From NCBI GenBank assembly GCA_903860915.1, contig CAIOSJ010000023.1, positions 62,001 through 126,000 on the forward strand: a stretch of 64,000 nucleotides of DNA. The letters run 5' to 3'. This DNA comes from an uncultured Actinomycetes bacterium (GTDB taxonomy: Bacteria; Actinomycetota; Acidimicrobiia; Acidimicrobiales; RAAP-2). The notes below the pieces were generated by a model. That model made no database searches, was not told the origin of the DNA, and was given only the letters and a program-made list of their open reading frames with translations. How positions within the stretch are numbered: position 1 is the first letter of the stretch; each line of letters opens with the position of its first letter. The position numbers and the translations under genes were made by a program. Positions 8,833 through 17,891 of the stretch are shown piece after piece.

Positions 8833-10242
8833 ATGAAAAAACGTCAAACGCTTCGAGCACTTGCGGGAGTCAGCATGCTGTTGAGCTCCGTGATTGCCAC
8901 TGGGGTCTTTTCCACTACGGCCACCGCGACGACGACTTCGGTCTGTAATCCAGCGCTCGCCAATACCTCCGGAAAGATCAACATCAACTTCTGGGAGTCC
9001 GCTTCGGGCACCGCTTCTGACGCCACCACCCCCGAATCGGTCATGGTGAAATTGGTGAACGCCTTCAACGCTTCGCAGACCAAGATTCACGTCAACGACG
9101 TGAGTCAGCAGAGCTCTACCGACGGCACCTGGACTCCCTACGTACAGTCCCTCGCTAATGGCACTCAGCCCGACATTTTGTACTTCGACAACTACCAAAA
9201 CCAGCAGGCATCGGACTCCACGACCTTCATTCCGGTATCCGCGTGCATCGCTGCTTCCAAGTACTCCACCGCCGACTTCTTGAAGAAGGCCATCGGCCAG
9301 CAGACCATCAAAGGTCAGCTCATGGGCATGCCCTTCGCTATGTCGGCCCCGGTGATGTACTACAACCTCCAGGCCTTTAAGAAGGCAAAGATTGCTGCCC
9401 CGCCGAAGACCTTTGCCGAGCTCGCTATTGACGCCGCCAAGCTCAAGGCCGCCGGCTACAAGGACGGCATCTCCGTGAAGAATGACCCCTGGTGGCTCCA
9501 GATCTGGAACGGAATGTCGGACCAGTACTACGTCAATCAGCAGAATGGTCGCACCGGCCGCGCTACGGCCGCCGCCTTCAATAACGCCACCAGCCTGGCT
9601 CTGGTTACCGATATCCACAACATGGTGAAGGCCGGAACCGCGAAGTCCTTCCCCGGAACTGGTGTTGGTCTGGCAGCGTTTAACAACCTCTTCGACATCG
9701 CGAATGACAACTCGGGTATCACCTTCGACACGTCATCAGCGTTAGGAACCATCGGTGGCTACCTGCCCTTGTTCAAGAACGTCACCCTCGGTGTGGCTCC
9801 CCTACCGACCTTGACCAGCGCCGCCACCAACGGTGTGCAGCCTGGTGGCCAGACGCTCTACATCCCGAAGAACACCAGCGCTGCGAAGGTCGCGGCTGCG
9901 TGGGTCTTCATGCAGTACATGGTGAGCGCCAAGACAATGGCTACCTGGGATGCCGGAACGGGTTACAACCCAGTGCGTGCATCCGCTGCTGCCGACCCCA
10001 TCATCACCAAGCTATGGGCGTCGAAGCCGTACTACAAGGTGGCCTACAACGAAATCATTGCTGGCACCACCACTAACGCCACCGTCGGCCCGCTCGTCGG
10101 ACCCTACCTTCAGGTCAATGACGCCGTAGCCAATGCCTTGGCGACGATCTTCACTGATCCGAACTCCAACCCCGCGACGCAGCTAAAAGCGGCCGAATCA
10201 GCGGCCAACGCGGCGATCGCCGCGTACAACGCTGCACACTAA
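8833..10242 (+). CDS. Extracellular solute-binding protein, family 1 (carbohydrate type)
   Basis: The 469-residue protein starts with a lysine-rich signal peptide (MKKRQTLRALAG, then a hydrophobic core and an alanine-rich cleavage region near residue 35). There is no clear lipobox Cys at the cleavage site, although a Cys occurs in VCNPALAN. The mature part begins with INFWESASG, the beta strand typical of MalE/UgpB-like proteins. It should capture the substrate outside the cell and hand it to the adjacent permeases. AGGAGAG before the ATG at 8833 supports the start; an upstream start at 8767 would lie across the intergenic hairpin. The family binds sugars, sugar alcohols and glycerol phosphodiesters; the ligand here is not known. 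Confidence 0.9.
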   Translation: MKKRQTLRALAGVSMLLSSVIATGVFSTTATATTTSVCNPALANTSGKININFWESASGTASDATTPESVMVKLVNAFNASQTKIHVNDVSQQSSTDGTWTPYVQSLANGTQPDILYFDNYQNQQASDSTTFIPVSACIAASKYSTADFLKKAIGQQTIKGQLMGMPFAMSAPVMYYNLQAFKKAKIAAPPKTFAELAIDAAKLKAAGYKDGISVKNDPWWLQIWNGMSDQYYVNQQNGRTGRATAAAFNNATSLALVTDIHNMVKAGTAKSFPGTGVGLAAFNNLFDIANDNSGITFDTSSALGTIGGYLPLFKNVTLGVAPLPTLTSAATNGVQPGGQTLYIPKNTSAAKVAAAWVFMQYMVSAKTMATWDAGTGYNPVRASAAADPIITKLWASKPYYKVAYNEIIAGTTTNATVGPLVGPYLQVNDAVANALATIFTDPNSNPATQLKAAESAANAAIAAYNAAH

Positions 10243-10267
10243 AACCAATTCAGTAGCACGGCAAGAA

Positions 10268-11536
10268 ATGACATCACGTCGTAACTACTCCATCGAGGAA
10301 ATTCGACAGCAGTTTCCCGCTCTGCGGTCCGCCGGTTCGCCTATTTATTTAGACGGACCGGCGGGCACGCAAGTGCCGGACCAGGTGATTGCGCGCATGG
10401 TCGAAGCCTTGACCACCTACCGAGCCAACGTGCACGGAAATTTTGCTAGCTCTCTTCGGGCCACCAAGATTGTTGAAGAATCACGCCACGCCGTGGCTGA
10501 TCTCGTCAATGCTCGTAGCGAGCGCGAAATAATTTTCGGCGCGAATATGACCTCCCTCACTTTCCAGATGACCCGGACCCTCGGACCACGTTTCTCTCCG
10601 GGCGACGAACTTTTGCTCACCGGCATGCAGCACGATGGCAACACCACCCCCTGGCTCATGATGGCCGCGGAACGGGGTATGACCGTTCGGCGGGTTGAAT
10701 TCGATCCGACGACGTACCAACTCAACCGTGACGAGTTGAGTAGCGCCATCTCTTCGAAGACGGCGATGGTGGCTATCAACTACTCCAGCAATGTTCTCGG
10801 CACCATTAATGACGTGCAGGAAATTTGCCGACTCGCCCGGAACGCGGGCGCCCTCACCTACGTCGACGCCGTCCAGTACGCCCCTCACGGACCCGTGAAC
10901 GTCCAGGCGCTGGATTGCGACTTCTTAGTGGCTTCCATGTACAAGATTTTTGGACCACATATTGGCGTCCTGTTTGGTCGCGCGGAAGTCCTCCAGGATC
11001 TTCGGCCCCACAAACTTCGCGCCGCATCCGACGACATTCCTGATCGTTTCGAAACGGGCACGAAATCCCTCGAAGGTATTGCCGGCACCATGGGCGCCGT
11101 TGAATACCTCGAATGGGTGGGCGCCGAGTTCGGCGTGACGAGCCCCGCCGCTCTGCCGGGGCTTCGCCCCCGCACCGTGACTCTCTACGAGGCCTTCGCC
11201 GCCATGACCGACTACGAGCAGCCCTTAGTCACTCGACTCATCCAGGGTCTCCACGCCCTGCCCGGAGTAGTGGTACACGGAATTACCGACCTCGCTCTCC
11301 TGCACGACCGCGTGCCCACTGTGTCGTTTTCCCAATCGGGCCTCGACCGCGAAGCCCTCGCCATCGCCCTCTCCAATCGGGGTATCTACTGTTGGAACGG
11401 TGACGTCTACGCTCCCGACGTGATTGACCGCCTAGGTCTCACTCTCGAAGGCGGCGTCATCCGAATGGGAATCACTCACACCAATACCCTGTCGGAGGTT
11501 GAAACGACTCTCGCGACTTTGGGAGAATTGCTCTAA
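10268..11536 (+). CDS. Class V aminotransferase, cysteine desulfurase-like
   Basis: This 422-residue PLP enzyme resembles the cysteine-desulfurase-like subfamily that begins with YLDGPAGTQVP (here residues 27-37). The PLP lysine is probably Lys226 in SMYKIFGPHIG and the PLP-phosphate region is near GANMTS. Members of this subfamily are often of unknown reaction; desulfurase, lyase or aminotransferase activity are all possible, and no isc/suf genes are near. It follows the ABC importer genes after 25 nt, suggesting that it acts on the imported compound or a product. Its stop overlaps the convergent stop of the MaoC-like gene by 3 nt, so this operon and the 11-gene operon meet tail to tail. Confidence 0.8.
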   Translation: MTSRRNYSIEEIRQQFPALRSAGSPIYLDGPAGTQVPDQVIARMVEALTTYRANVHGNFASSLRATKIVEESRHAVADLVNARSEREIIFGANMTSLTFQMTRTLGPRFSPGDELLLTGMQHDGNTTPWLMMAAERGMTVRRVEFDPTTYQLNRDELSSAISSKTAMVAINYSSNVLGTINDVQEICRLARNAGALTYVDAVQYAPHGPVNVQALDCDFLVASMYKIFGPHIGVLFGRAEVLQDLRPHKLRAASDDIPDRFETGTKSLEGIAGTMGAVEYLEWVGAEFGVTSPAALPGLRPRTVTLYEAFAAMTDYEQPLVTRLIQGLHALPGVVVHGITDLALLHDRVPTVSFSQSGLDREALAIALSNRGIYCWNGDVYAPDVIDRLGLTLEGGVIRMGITHTNTLSEVETTLATLGELL

Positions 11537-12414
11537 GGGCCCGAGTCGCAGCTCAGAACAACGACGCCGCGATCAATGACGCGCTGGCCGCTGGAGGACT
11601 CGACGACGTAACGCACTACGAGACCGTCGCCCCACGTTTCGGGTTCCCCCCAGTGGACCATCGCTCGTGAGGGGAGGCTCACCATGCCAGAGAAGCGACC
11701 CATAATGCGCTGTACGCGCGTGGGATCGCCATCGGCGCACTGGTCCACCACGGCGGTAACGGCGTGACCCATTGTCGAGGTGCCGTGCAGGAGTAGGCCC
11801 GGTAATCCCGCAGCGAGAGCTACCGCTCGGTCCGTGTGAATAGGGTTGTAAATTCTCGCCGCCTCGGTATAGAGGTGGGCTTCGCCCGCAGTGAACACCA
11901 TCTCAGCGCTGCCGCTCCACGTGCTGGGTGGACGGGTATCAATCTCGTCGCGCGCTGGTGGGGCTGCGTCGGGACCATCGAGGGTTTCCCCCAGATAAAA
12001 ATTTCCTTGCTGGGTGGAAGATACTAAGTCCCCCTGCGCGTTCCGCGACTCCAGCAGGAGCGTGACGAGGACACCAGGCTTTTTAGCCTCGAGCCCAACC
12101 ACCGTGAGCGTCGTCGTCAGGAGTTCATCGCGACCAATGGGCTGCAGCAATACCGTGTCGTGTGACGCGTGAATAATCGCTACTCCGCTCCCCAGATCCT
12201 CGGCGGCGAGGTCGCGGCCCAGGTCGAGGATGACCGGCCACTCGAGGCAGACGGGGAAGAGGGGGTGCGCCTTCAGACCACCCGAGACCGTCGTGTCCAG
12301 ATGCACCGGCTTCGTGTCACCCAAGCCTGCGGCGAACGACAAGAGCCACCGCGTCTCGGCGACGCTGCTGCGCGGACCGGCCTGTCGACCGATGAGATCT
12401 CTCGAAATACTCAC
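11533..12414 (-). CDS. MaoC/FAS1-type double-hotdog acyl hydratase
   Basis: The 293-residue product looks like two fused hotdog domains. The C-terminal half carries the MaoC-like hydratase motif IYNPIHTDRAVALAAGLPGLLLHGT (near residues 188-212), with an Asp-His arrangement used to hydrate trans-2-enoyl-CoA. The N-terminal half (PVHLDTTVSGG...FPVCLEWP) resembles the FAS1-like dehydratase domain of mesaconyl-CoA and similar hydratases. It is the last gene of the 11-gene operon and overlaps the M20 gene (ATGA). An acyl-CoA product from the operon's ligase and aminotransferase could be its substrate, which is inference. A role in oxidising the carbon skeleton of amino acids seems more likely than lipid synthesis. 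Confidence 0.75.
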   Translation of the reverse strand: MSISRDLIGRQAGPRSSVAETRWLLSFAAGLGDTKPVHLDTTVSGGLKAHPLFPVCLEWPVILDLGRDLAAEDLGSGVAIIHASHDTVLLQPIGRDELLTTTLTVVGLEAKKPGVLVTLLLESRNAQGDLVSSTQQGNFYLGETLDGPDAAPPARDEIDTRPPSTWSGSAEMVFTAGEAHLYTEAARIYNPIHTDRAVALAAGLPGLLLHGTSTMGHAVTAVVDQCADGDPTRVQRIMGRFSGMVSLPSRAMVHWGEPETWGDGLVVRYVVESSSGQRVIDRGVVVLSCDSGP

Positions 12415-13499
12415 GAGTTCTCCTGTGAGGTCACGTACTCAATGAGGCCCTTCAATAACCTGGCTCGTTCTTCTAGCGAATCCACTGACACCCACTCGAC
12501 ATCGGTGTGGGCACCAGCACCCACCGCGCCCAGCCCATCCAAGGTCGGAACACCTAGGGCGGCGGTAAAATTACCGTCCGAACCCCCGCCCGAGGCCACA
12601 CCCTCGAAGGGTGGAATCTCGAGGAGGTCGGCGACTACTTTTGCTGCCCGTAGGAGTTCAACTGACGACTCTTTTTCGAAGGGCGGACGGTACGACAGGC
12701 GCTCCACGAGCACGGTGACGTCGGCGACGCTGCGGAGCTCCCGGCTGAGTGCGGACTCGATGCGTTCGAATTCCGCGCTGGTCCAGGCCCGAACATCAAA
12801 GACCACAGAGGCGAGGTCGGGCACGGTGTTGACTGACGAGCCGGCTGAGGCCACGGTGGGCGTCACCGTCGTCTCGAGGGCACTGTCTCCGAGCGCTGCG
12901 CCCCGACTCACGAGCTCGGCGAGACCCACCAGAGCATTGGCTCCACGATGGGGTTCCACGCCAGCGTGCGCGGCACGGCCTCGACAGGTCAGACGGAAAC
13001 GCCCCACACCCTTGCGAGCAATTTTGATGTCGCGACCCACGGCGGATTCAAGAACAAAAACAGCTCGAGCTCGACTAGCCACTTCCTCGATGAGCGGACG
13101 ACTCACGCCACTTCCGATTTCCTCGTCCGAAGTGATGAGCAACGAGGCTCCGCTGGTCTGCGCGAGGACGTGCAGAGCAATGACGAGCCCCGACTTCATG
13201 TCGAGCACTCCTGGTCCCGTCACCCGACCATCAACTTCGCTCCACGGATTACGTGTGAGGGTGCCGAGGGGGTGCACGGTATCGAGGTGGCCGAGGATGA
13301 GCACCGGCGCGTCTCGCTCGCCCACAAACAGAACCGGAAAACCCTCACGCGACGTTCGCTCTACCAACAAACCCAAGCCCTGCGCCTGAGAGACCAGCAA
13401 GTCGGCGCAGGCCTCGAGACGCTCGGGGTCGCTGGTGGGCGATTCGCACAGCACCAGGGTTCGAAGATCCGCCACCATCGTCGAAGAATTAAATGTCAT
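12411..13499 (-). CDS. M20 family metallohydrolase (candidate N-succinyl-L-amino acid hydrolase)
   Basis: The 362-residue protein has the co-catalytic zinc pattern of M20 peptidases: His71-x-Asp73 in GHLDTVHPLG, bridging Asp100 in GVLDMKSG, and Glu126/Glu127 in SDEEIGS. It most resembles the ArgE/DapE/carboxypeptidase G2 group, which cleave N-acyl amino acids or dipeptides. The ATG at 13499 overlaps the racemase stop (ATGA); the open frame extends further upstream only within the racemase gene. Directly after a racemase of N-acylamino acids and a GNAT acyltransferase, it fits the third step of the D- to L-amino acid pathway: removal of the succinyl group from the L-isomer. An alternative is a general peptidase. 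Confidence 0.85.
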   Translation of the reverse strand: MTFNSSTMVADLRTLVLCESPTSDPERLEACADLLVSQAQGLGLLVERTSREGFPVLFVGERDAPVLILGHLDTVHPLGTLTRNPWSEVDGRVTGPGVLDMKSGLVIALHVLAQTSGASLLITSDEEIGSGVSRPLIEEVASRARAVFVLESAVGRDIKIARKGVGRFRLTCRGRAAHAGVEPHRGANALVGLAELVSRGAALGDSALETTVTPTVASAGSSVNTVPDLASVVFDVRAWTSAEFERIESALSRELRSVADVTVLVERLSYRPPFEKESSVELLRAAKVVADLLEIPPFEGVASGGGSDGNFTAALGVPTLDGLGAVGAGAHTDVEWVSVDSLEERARLLKGLIEYVTSQENS

Positions 13500-14599
13500 C
13501 AGAAAACCTTTCGTGAGATCCCACCAAGGGTCCGAATAGCTTCGAGGTCGACGGTGACCCCCAAGCCCGGACCCCTGGGCACTGCGAGAGTGGAGTTTTC
13601 CAGAATGAATGGCTCGGTCACATCCTGGGAGAAATAACGTTCGCTGGCCGAGATATCTCCGGGGTAGACGCAGCCGGGTAGGGCAGCCAGCGCCACGTTG
13701 GTGGCTCGTCCAATGCCCGACTCCAGCATCCCCCCGCACCACGTCGCTACGCCGCGTTCGAAACAGAAGTCGTGTACCGCCTTCGCGCTGAGCACGCCAC
13801 CCAAGCGCCCCACCTTGAGATTGACGATTGAACACGCCGCGGCGTCCAAGGCCCGCCGCGTAGCGGCGAGCGAGACAATGGACTCATCCAGACAGATCGG
13901 GGTCGCCATCGAGGCCGCCAGTATGGCGTGCGTCTCGAGGTCGTCGACGGCGAAGGGCTGTTCGATCATCAATAGATTGAAGTGGTCGCAGCGACGTAAG
14001 AGCTCGAGGTCCGACGACGTGTAGGCCGCGTTCGCGTCGACCTGGAGGGCCAGGTCCGGGAAGGCAGCGCGGACCGCGGTCAGCACCTCGATATCAAAAC
14101 CGGGTTCGATTTTTAATTTCACGCGTTGGTAGCCATCACCGACGTAGCCATCCACCGTCGCCACTAGTTCATCTATTGAGGAGGTAATTCCAACGGACAC
14201 CCCGACCGCTACCGCCGAGCGGACCCCACCCAGAGCGTCGACCAATCGTTCGTCCGCTGCACGCAGCTCCGCGTCGAGCAGCGCCATTTCAAGTCCCGCC
14301 TTGGCCGCGGGGTAGCCCTTCACCCGCCGGAAGATTTCGCTTAGATCGCTGGAATGAAAATCGCCCCGCGCCACAATTGCCGGCACGAGAAAACGTTCGA
14401 TGACGAGCTGTGACGCGTCGACAAACTCTTCGTTGTAGTAGGGCTCGGCGTGAGCAGCGGCTTCCCCCCAGCCCTCCCCGACGTCAGTTCGAACGTGAAC
14501 GAGCAGGACATCACGAGCGACTTGAAGTCCGAAGGAGGTGCGGAATGGTCGCACCAGGGGCATGGGTACTCGCACAGTTTCTACCGCTTCGAGCTTCAC
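13499..14599 (-). CDS. N-succinyl/N-acylamino acid racemase (OSBS/NSAR family, enolase superfamily)
   Basis: The 366-residue enzyme belongs to the muconate-lactonizing subgroup of the enolase superfamily. All catalytic features are visible: KLK with Lys161 and Lys163, metal ligands Asp188 (QVDAN), Glu213 (IEQPF) and Asp238 (LDESI), and the opposite catalytic Lys262 in NLKVGRLGG. The C-terminal GGMLESGIGRA is the signature of the NSAR/OSBS clade rather than of dipeptide epimerases. OSBS (menaquinone synthesis) is an alternative, but no men genes are nearby and both coupled neighbours match the amino-acid pathway. It overlaps both the GNAT gene (4 nt) and the M20 gene (1 nt). I infer epimerisation of N-succinyl-D-amino acids to the L form. 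Confidence 0.88.
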   Translation of the reverse strand: MKLEAVETVRVPMPLVRPFRTSFGLQVARDVLLVHVRTDVGEGWGEAAAHAEPYYNEEFVDASQLVIERFLVPAIVARGDFHSSDLSEIFRRVKGYPAAKAGLEMALLDAELRAADERLVDALGGVRSAVAVGVSVGITSSIDELVATVDGYVGDGYQRVKLKIEPGFDIEVLTAVRAAFPDLALQVDANAAYTSSDLELLRRCDHFNLLMIEQPFAVDDLETHAILAASMATPICLDESIVSLAATRRALDAAACSIVNLKVGRLGGVLSAKAVHDFCFERGVATWCGGMLESGIGRATNVALAALPGCVYPGDISASERYFSQDVTEPFILENSTLAVPRGPGLGVTVDLEAIRTLGGISRKVF

Positions 14600-15420
14600 G
14601 GCAATCCCGCGCCCACGACGTAGCCCTCAGCACCGATAGCCGCCAGAGTTAGTCCCGCGTCCAAGGTGTCACCCACCGCCCGGCCCACCGCCACCCGCCA
14701 GGCGTCAGCGAGGGCTGGAGAATTACTGCGCAGGTCGTGATAGCGCAGGGGCAGTGGTATCAACGACCCCTCAACCGGCAGCGCAGTGGATCGGTGAGGT
14801 CCCTCCTCCCCTAGCGCAATGAGAGCTTCACCACTCGCGCCAAGAGCACTGGGGGAAACATCAAGAGCTCCTCGTAAATTCCAGGACACCATAACGCGGT
14901 CCGTCACGTCGCCGGTATTAAAGGCGTCCACTCGTGAGCCGTAGTGATTCGGATAAAAACCAATGACGCGAGCACCCAGGCGCGTGAGATTAAACGTCGC
15001 GTTAGCCCGCAGGATGGGGTCAAAGGTCCATCGGATTTCCTTCACACCATTGGTCAAGCAGAGCGCTCGCTGCGCGAATTTGAGAGCAAGGCCCACGCCG
15101 GTACCACGTTCGCTAGTGATCACCCCGACTTGGTGTGAATGCAGGTGGAGACCACCATCCCATCCCAAGAATCCCAGGGCGAAGCCCACCGGCACACCCC
15201 TTCGTTCGGCGACCATGACGCACGAACCCGCACTGGCGAGCGCCCGCAGAACATTACGGGGGAGCACAACTGCCGGTCCCCAAATTGCGTCCATGAGTTC
15301 TTGCACTACGGGCAGCGCGTCAGAATCTGACACCTTCCCCACCAGCACACCAGCAGTGTCCTGCGCCTTCATTGATTCCGCATTCGCCGCCGCGACGAGT
15401 TCAGTTGCGACATGGTCCAC
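14596..15420 (-). CDS. GNAT acyltransferase of the NSAR-associated type (COG3375-like)
   Basis: The 274-residue protein is a GNAT-fold N-acyltransferase. The acyl-CoA binding region reads VGVITSERGTGVGLALKFAQR (near residues 98-118, a Q/RxxGxG/A-like loop). It is followed by IRWTFDPILRANATFNLTRLGARVIGFYPNHYG, the hallmark of the COG3375 group. Members of this group are repeatedly encoded beside N-acylamino acid racemases, and in Geobacillus such a neighbour was shown to be a succinyl-CoA:D-amino acid N-succinyltransferase. Its stop overlaps the racemase start by 4 nt, and it starts 3 nt after the S12 hydrolase stop. I infer that it commits free D-amino acids to the pathway. Confidence 0.85.
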   Translation of the reverse strand: MDHVATELVAAANAESMKAQDTAGVLVGKVSDSDALPVVQELMDAIWGPAVVLPRNVLRALASAGSCVMVAERRGVPVGFALGFLGWDGGLHLHSHQVGVITSERGTGVGLALKFAQRALCLTNGVKEIRWTFDPILRANATFNLTRLGARVIGFYPNHYGSRVDAFNTGDVTDRVMVSWNLRGALDVSPSALGASGEALIALGEEGPHRSTALPVEGSLIPLPLRYHDLRSNSPALADAWRVAVGRAVGDTLDAGLTLAAIGAEGYVVGAGLP

Positions 15421-15423
15421 GAC

Positions 15424-16803
15424 TCAGTCCGCCTTCGTGTAGCGAAGAATTTCTTCGCCATCAACCAAGACTCGCGCCACGACGGCATCGTCGGCGTCAT
15501 CAACAATGACCACCGCCCCGGTCTCGGTGTCCAGAAATTCTTTGGCCCCGGTGGGAATCAGTACGCGTCGTCCGTAGGGGGAGGGCGTGAAGACTTCGCC
15601 ACCGTCGACTTCGAGGTCCAGTTCCATCCCGACTGGACCCACGTAGTGGCCCTCCATACGAGCTAAGAATTCCTCCGGCACCACGACGGTCTCGATGGGC
15701 GGATTATTGAAACCTTCCCACTCGTAGACCGAGGCCACACCCCGGATGATTTCTCCGAGCAAACTGTTCCCTCCGTCACCGTTGGTCATGACGACCACGC
15801 CGGATGGCCGATTCATGAGGCCCTCCATCTGACAGCAAAAGCCGCGGTTAGTCCCGTTGTGGCGAAAACGCAGTGCGGGACCCTCACCAATAATTTCCGG
15901 TCCCAGTCCGTGTGGGCCCGGGGCTACGGCCGTGAGCATGGTGCTGGCCATTGATGCAGAAATGAGACCTCGCGAATCCGAGAAGCGCAGTGCCCCCACG
16001 GCGCGAGTCAAAGTGGCCAAGTCGCACGCGGTCGACCACATGCCACCGGCCGCGTAGGTCGGCTTCACGTTGCCACCACCGGGCAGGCGTTCGCCAGAAA
16101 TGAAGTGACCGCACGCCGCCTGGGGGAACTCACTGCGGTCGATCGGGTGCTGGTAGTGACTGCTGGTCATCTGCAGAGGTTCGAAGACTAAGCGCCGAAT
16201 AATCTCAGGGTAGGGCTCGCCGTGAACGTCCTCCAGTAGTAGTTGGAGAATGGTGGTGCCGCCGCCGGAATAGTGAAACTCGGCGGTCGGCTCGGTAATT
16301 ACCGTCACGGCTTCACTATTGGCCGGCGACGTACCATTCAAAATATCCCAGGTCGTCGGGATTGCTTCGCCGGGCACATAGCCCACAAAACCCGGCGTCG
16401 ACGTTCCCGCGGTGTGCGACAGTAACTGTCGCGGTGTCACGGCGCGTGACGCCCACGCGTCCTCGCGTGGCAACTGCCAACTACGTAGCTGCTCATTGAT
16501 GTCGCGGTCCAGCTGTATCAGCCCCTGCTCCACCGTGGCCAGGACAGTGAGGGCGTTAACGACTTTTGAAATGGACGCCGCCTGAAACATGGTGTCGGCG
16601 GTAACGGCCGCGCCACCCACCTCGGTGAGGCCGTAGCCGGCGACCCACGCGACCTCGCCACCTTCAATAACCGCAACCGCGCAGCCCGGAACCCCGTACC
16701 GCGCCATGCGCTCGTGGATGTCGTAGGTCGTAGGAGTCACTCCCGCGAAGGTGACTGCATCACGCAGCCCCGTTTCTACTGCACTTTGTCGAGAATCTTT
16801 CAC
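15424..16803 (-). CDS. S12 serine hydrolase, beta-lactamase class C/MlrB-like (second copy)
   Basis: The 459-residue protein has the penicilloyl-serine transferase fold. The nucleophile motif is Ser77-Ile-Ser-Lys80 in AASISKV, and the second motif is Tyr178-Ser-Gly180 where most members have YxN. A C-terminal domain of about 90 residues with EEFLARMEGHYVG resembles the lipocalin-like extension of D-aminopeptidases and related hydrolases. I chose GTG at 16803, which overlaps the preceding stop as GTGA; the longer frame from 17061 lies inside the neighbouring gene. There is no signal peptide, so it acts in the cytoplasm. Relatives include D-amino acid amidases, esterases and MlrB of microcystin degradation. 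The gene context supports peptide or D-aminoacyl substrates. Confidence 0.82.
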   Translation of the reverse strand: MKDSRQSAVETGLRDAVTFAGVTPTTYDIHERMARYGVPGCAVAVIEGGEVAWVAGYGLTEVGGAAVTADTMFQAASISKVVNALTVLATVEQGLIQLDRDINEQLRSWQLPREDAWASRAVTPRQLLSHTAGTSTPGFVGYVPGEAIPTTWDILNGTSPANSEAVTVITEPTAEFHYSGGGTTILQLLLEDVHGEPYPEIIRRLVFEPLQMTSSHYQHPIDRSEFPQAACGHFISGERLPGGGNVKPTYAAGGMWSTACDLATLTRAVGALRFSDSRGLISASMASTMLTAVAPGPHGLGPEIIGEGPALRFRHNGTNRGFCCQMEGLMNRPSGVVVMTNGDGGNSLLGEIIRGVASVYEWEGFNNPPIETVVVPEEFLARMEGHYVGPVGMELDLEVDGGEVFTPSPYGRRVLIPTGAKEFLDTETGAVVIVDDADDAVVARVLVDGEEILRYTKAD

Positions 16804-17891
16804 GATCCCACCTCTCCAACTAACGGACCATATCCGAGAGAATCCAACGTCGCGTGGAAGAAAGCATCTGGGTGCACGGAGGCCTGATTTATCGTGCCCG
16901 TCAGAATCAACCCCGAAACTGGCTCCACGTGAAACAAGACTCCCCAGTGACCTCGGTGGCCCCGCCACAGATGCGAACCGTACTTCCGCGCCTCCACACC
17001 AAGGCCGTAACCCAGGTAGCCCGGCGTGTGTCGCAGCGGGTCGAGTGCACGAAAATCCCAACGCAGCATCGATAACAAAGCTTCCGGCGACAGGAGATCT
17101 CCCACGAAGAGCGCACGAGCAAAGCTCGCCAGGTCCCTCGCTGTCGAGACCAGACCGCCCCCGGCCCAGTCGGCGGTGCCACTAATAGCCATGACGTCGA
17201 ACGCACCCTGATAGGCGTGGCTGAGGACGGGGCCACGGTGTTCCTCGTAACCTTCAAGATAGGTCTCGTGCAGGCCGACCGGATTCAAAATACGTTCCCG
17301 ATAAGCCACGTGCAGTTCTTGCCTCAGAATATTTTCTATCACCAAGCCTAAAAGTACGTAACCGGTATCACTGTACGAATATCCGTAGCCGCCGCCCGGC
17401 TCGAAGTGTGGTGCCCCCCAGGCGATGGCCCCCTCGAGCAGCTCCAATGGTGACCAGCGCCTACCGGGTTCCTCCGCCAACTCGGCGAAGAATTCTGGAG
17501 CCGAGGCGTAGTCAAATAGTCCCGCGGCGTGAGTGAGCAGCTGACGAATGGTGACCTCGCCTCCGTGCGGCTCCCCACCGAAATTCTGCAGCGCGCGTAA
17601 GCAACTGCGGGCTTGCACATCGAGAAACTCAATGGCCGCATCGTCGAGGCGCAGATGCCCTTCTTCCACCAACTGCATGATGAGGGTGGCTGTGAAGGTT
17701 TTCGTCACGCTGGCGATACGAAATGAGTCGTCCGCAGATAAGGCTCGGGGTGAATCCGCAGCGCTACGACCCGCCGCCCCACTCGCCGAGTCTCGACCGT
17801 CAAGCCACTCCACCCGAACGAGGCAATTGACAACTTCGTCACTCAACTGCTGGGTTACTACCGCATTCAGTGAGTTCGACAACGACGTCAC
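16800..17891 (-). CDS. S12 serine hydrolase, D-aminopeptidase/MlrB-like (first copy)
   Basis: The 363-residue protein has Ser61-Val-Thr-Lys64 (IASVTKTF) as nucleophile motif and Tyr173-Ser-Asp175 (YSYSDTGYVLLG) as the YxN equivalent, with Asp in place of Asn. HRGHWG near the C terminus stands for the third motif. The start is GTG at 17891, coupled to the asparaginase stop by GTGA. No signal peptide is visible, unlike secreted penicillin-binding proteins, so substrates are probably imported peptides or amino acid amides. It is clearly diverged from the second S12 copy next to it, which argues for different substrates rather than a recent duplication. D-aminopeptidase, esterase and MlrB-like peptidase are all possible roles. 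Confidence 0.82.
   Translation of the reverse strand: MTSLSNSLNAVVTQQLSDEVVNCLVRVEWLDGRDSASGAAGRSAADSPRALSADDSFRIASVTKTFTATLIMQLVEEGHLRLDDAAIEFLDVQARSCLRALQNFGGEPHGGEVTIRQLLTHAAGLFDYASAPEFFAELAEEPGRRWSPLELLEGAIAWGAPHFEPGGGYGYSYSDTGYVLLGLVIENILRQELHVAYRERILNPVGLHETYLEGYEEHRGPVLSHAYQGAFDVMAISGTADWAGGGLVSTARDLASFARALFVGDLLSPEALLSMLRWDFRALDPLRHTPGYLGYGLGVEARKYGSHLWRGHRGHWGVLFHVEPVSGLILTGTINQASVHPDAFFHATLDSLGYGPLVGEVGS

Noticed and set aside
8794..9618. Minus-strand frame of 274 codons opposite the binding-protein gene
   Set aside because: The opposite strand encodes a clear solute-binding protein with signal peptide; the antisense product is low-complexity Gly/Val/Arg.
12169..13389. Long plus-strand open frame (406 codons) opposite the M20 and MaoC genes
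   Set aside because: It is antisense to two genes with complete catalytic motifs, its product is rich in Arg, Ser and Thr with no domain, and it is a third-position effect of the GC-rich genes.
16921..16936. parS-like GGCTCCACGTGAAACA
   Set aside because: It matches 14 of 16 positions but lies inside an S12 hydrolase gene over 40 kb from parAB; chance similarity is more likely than a working site.
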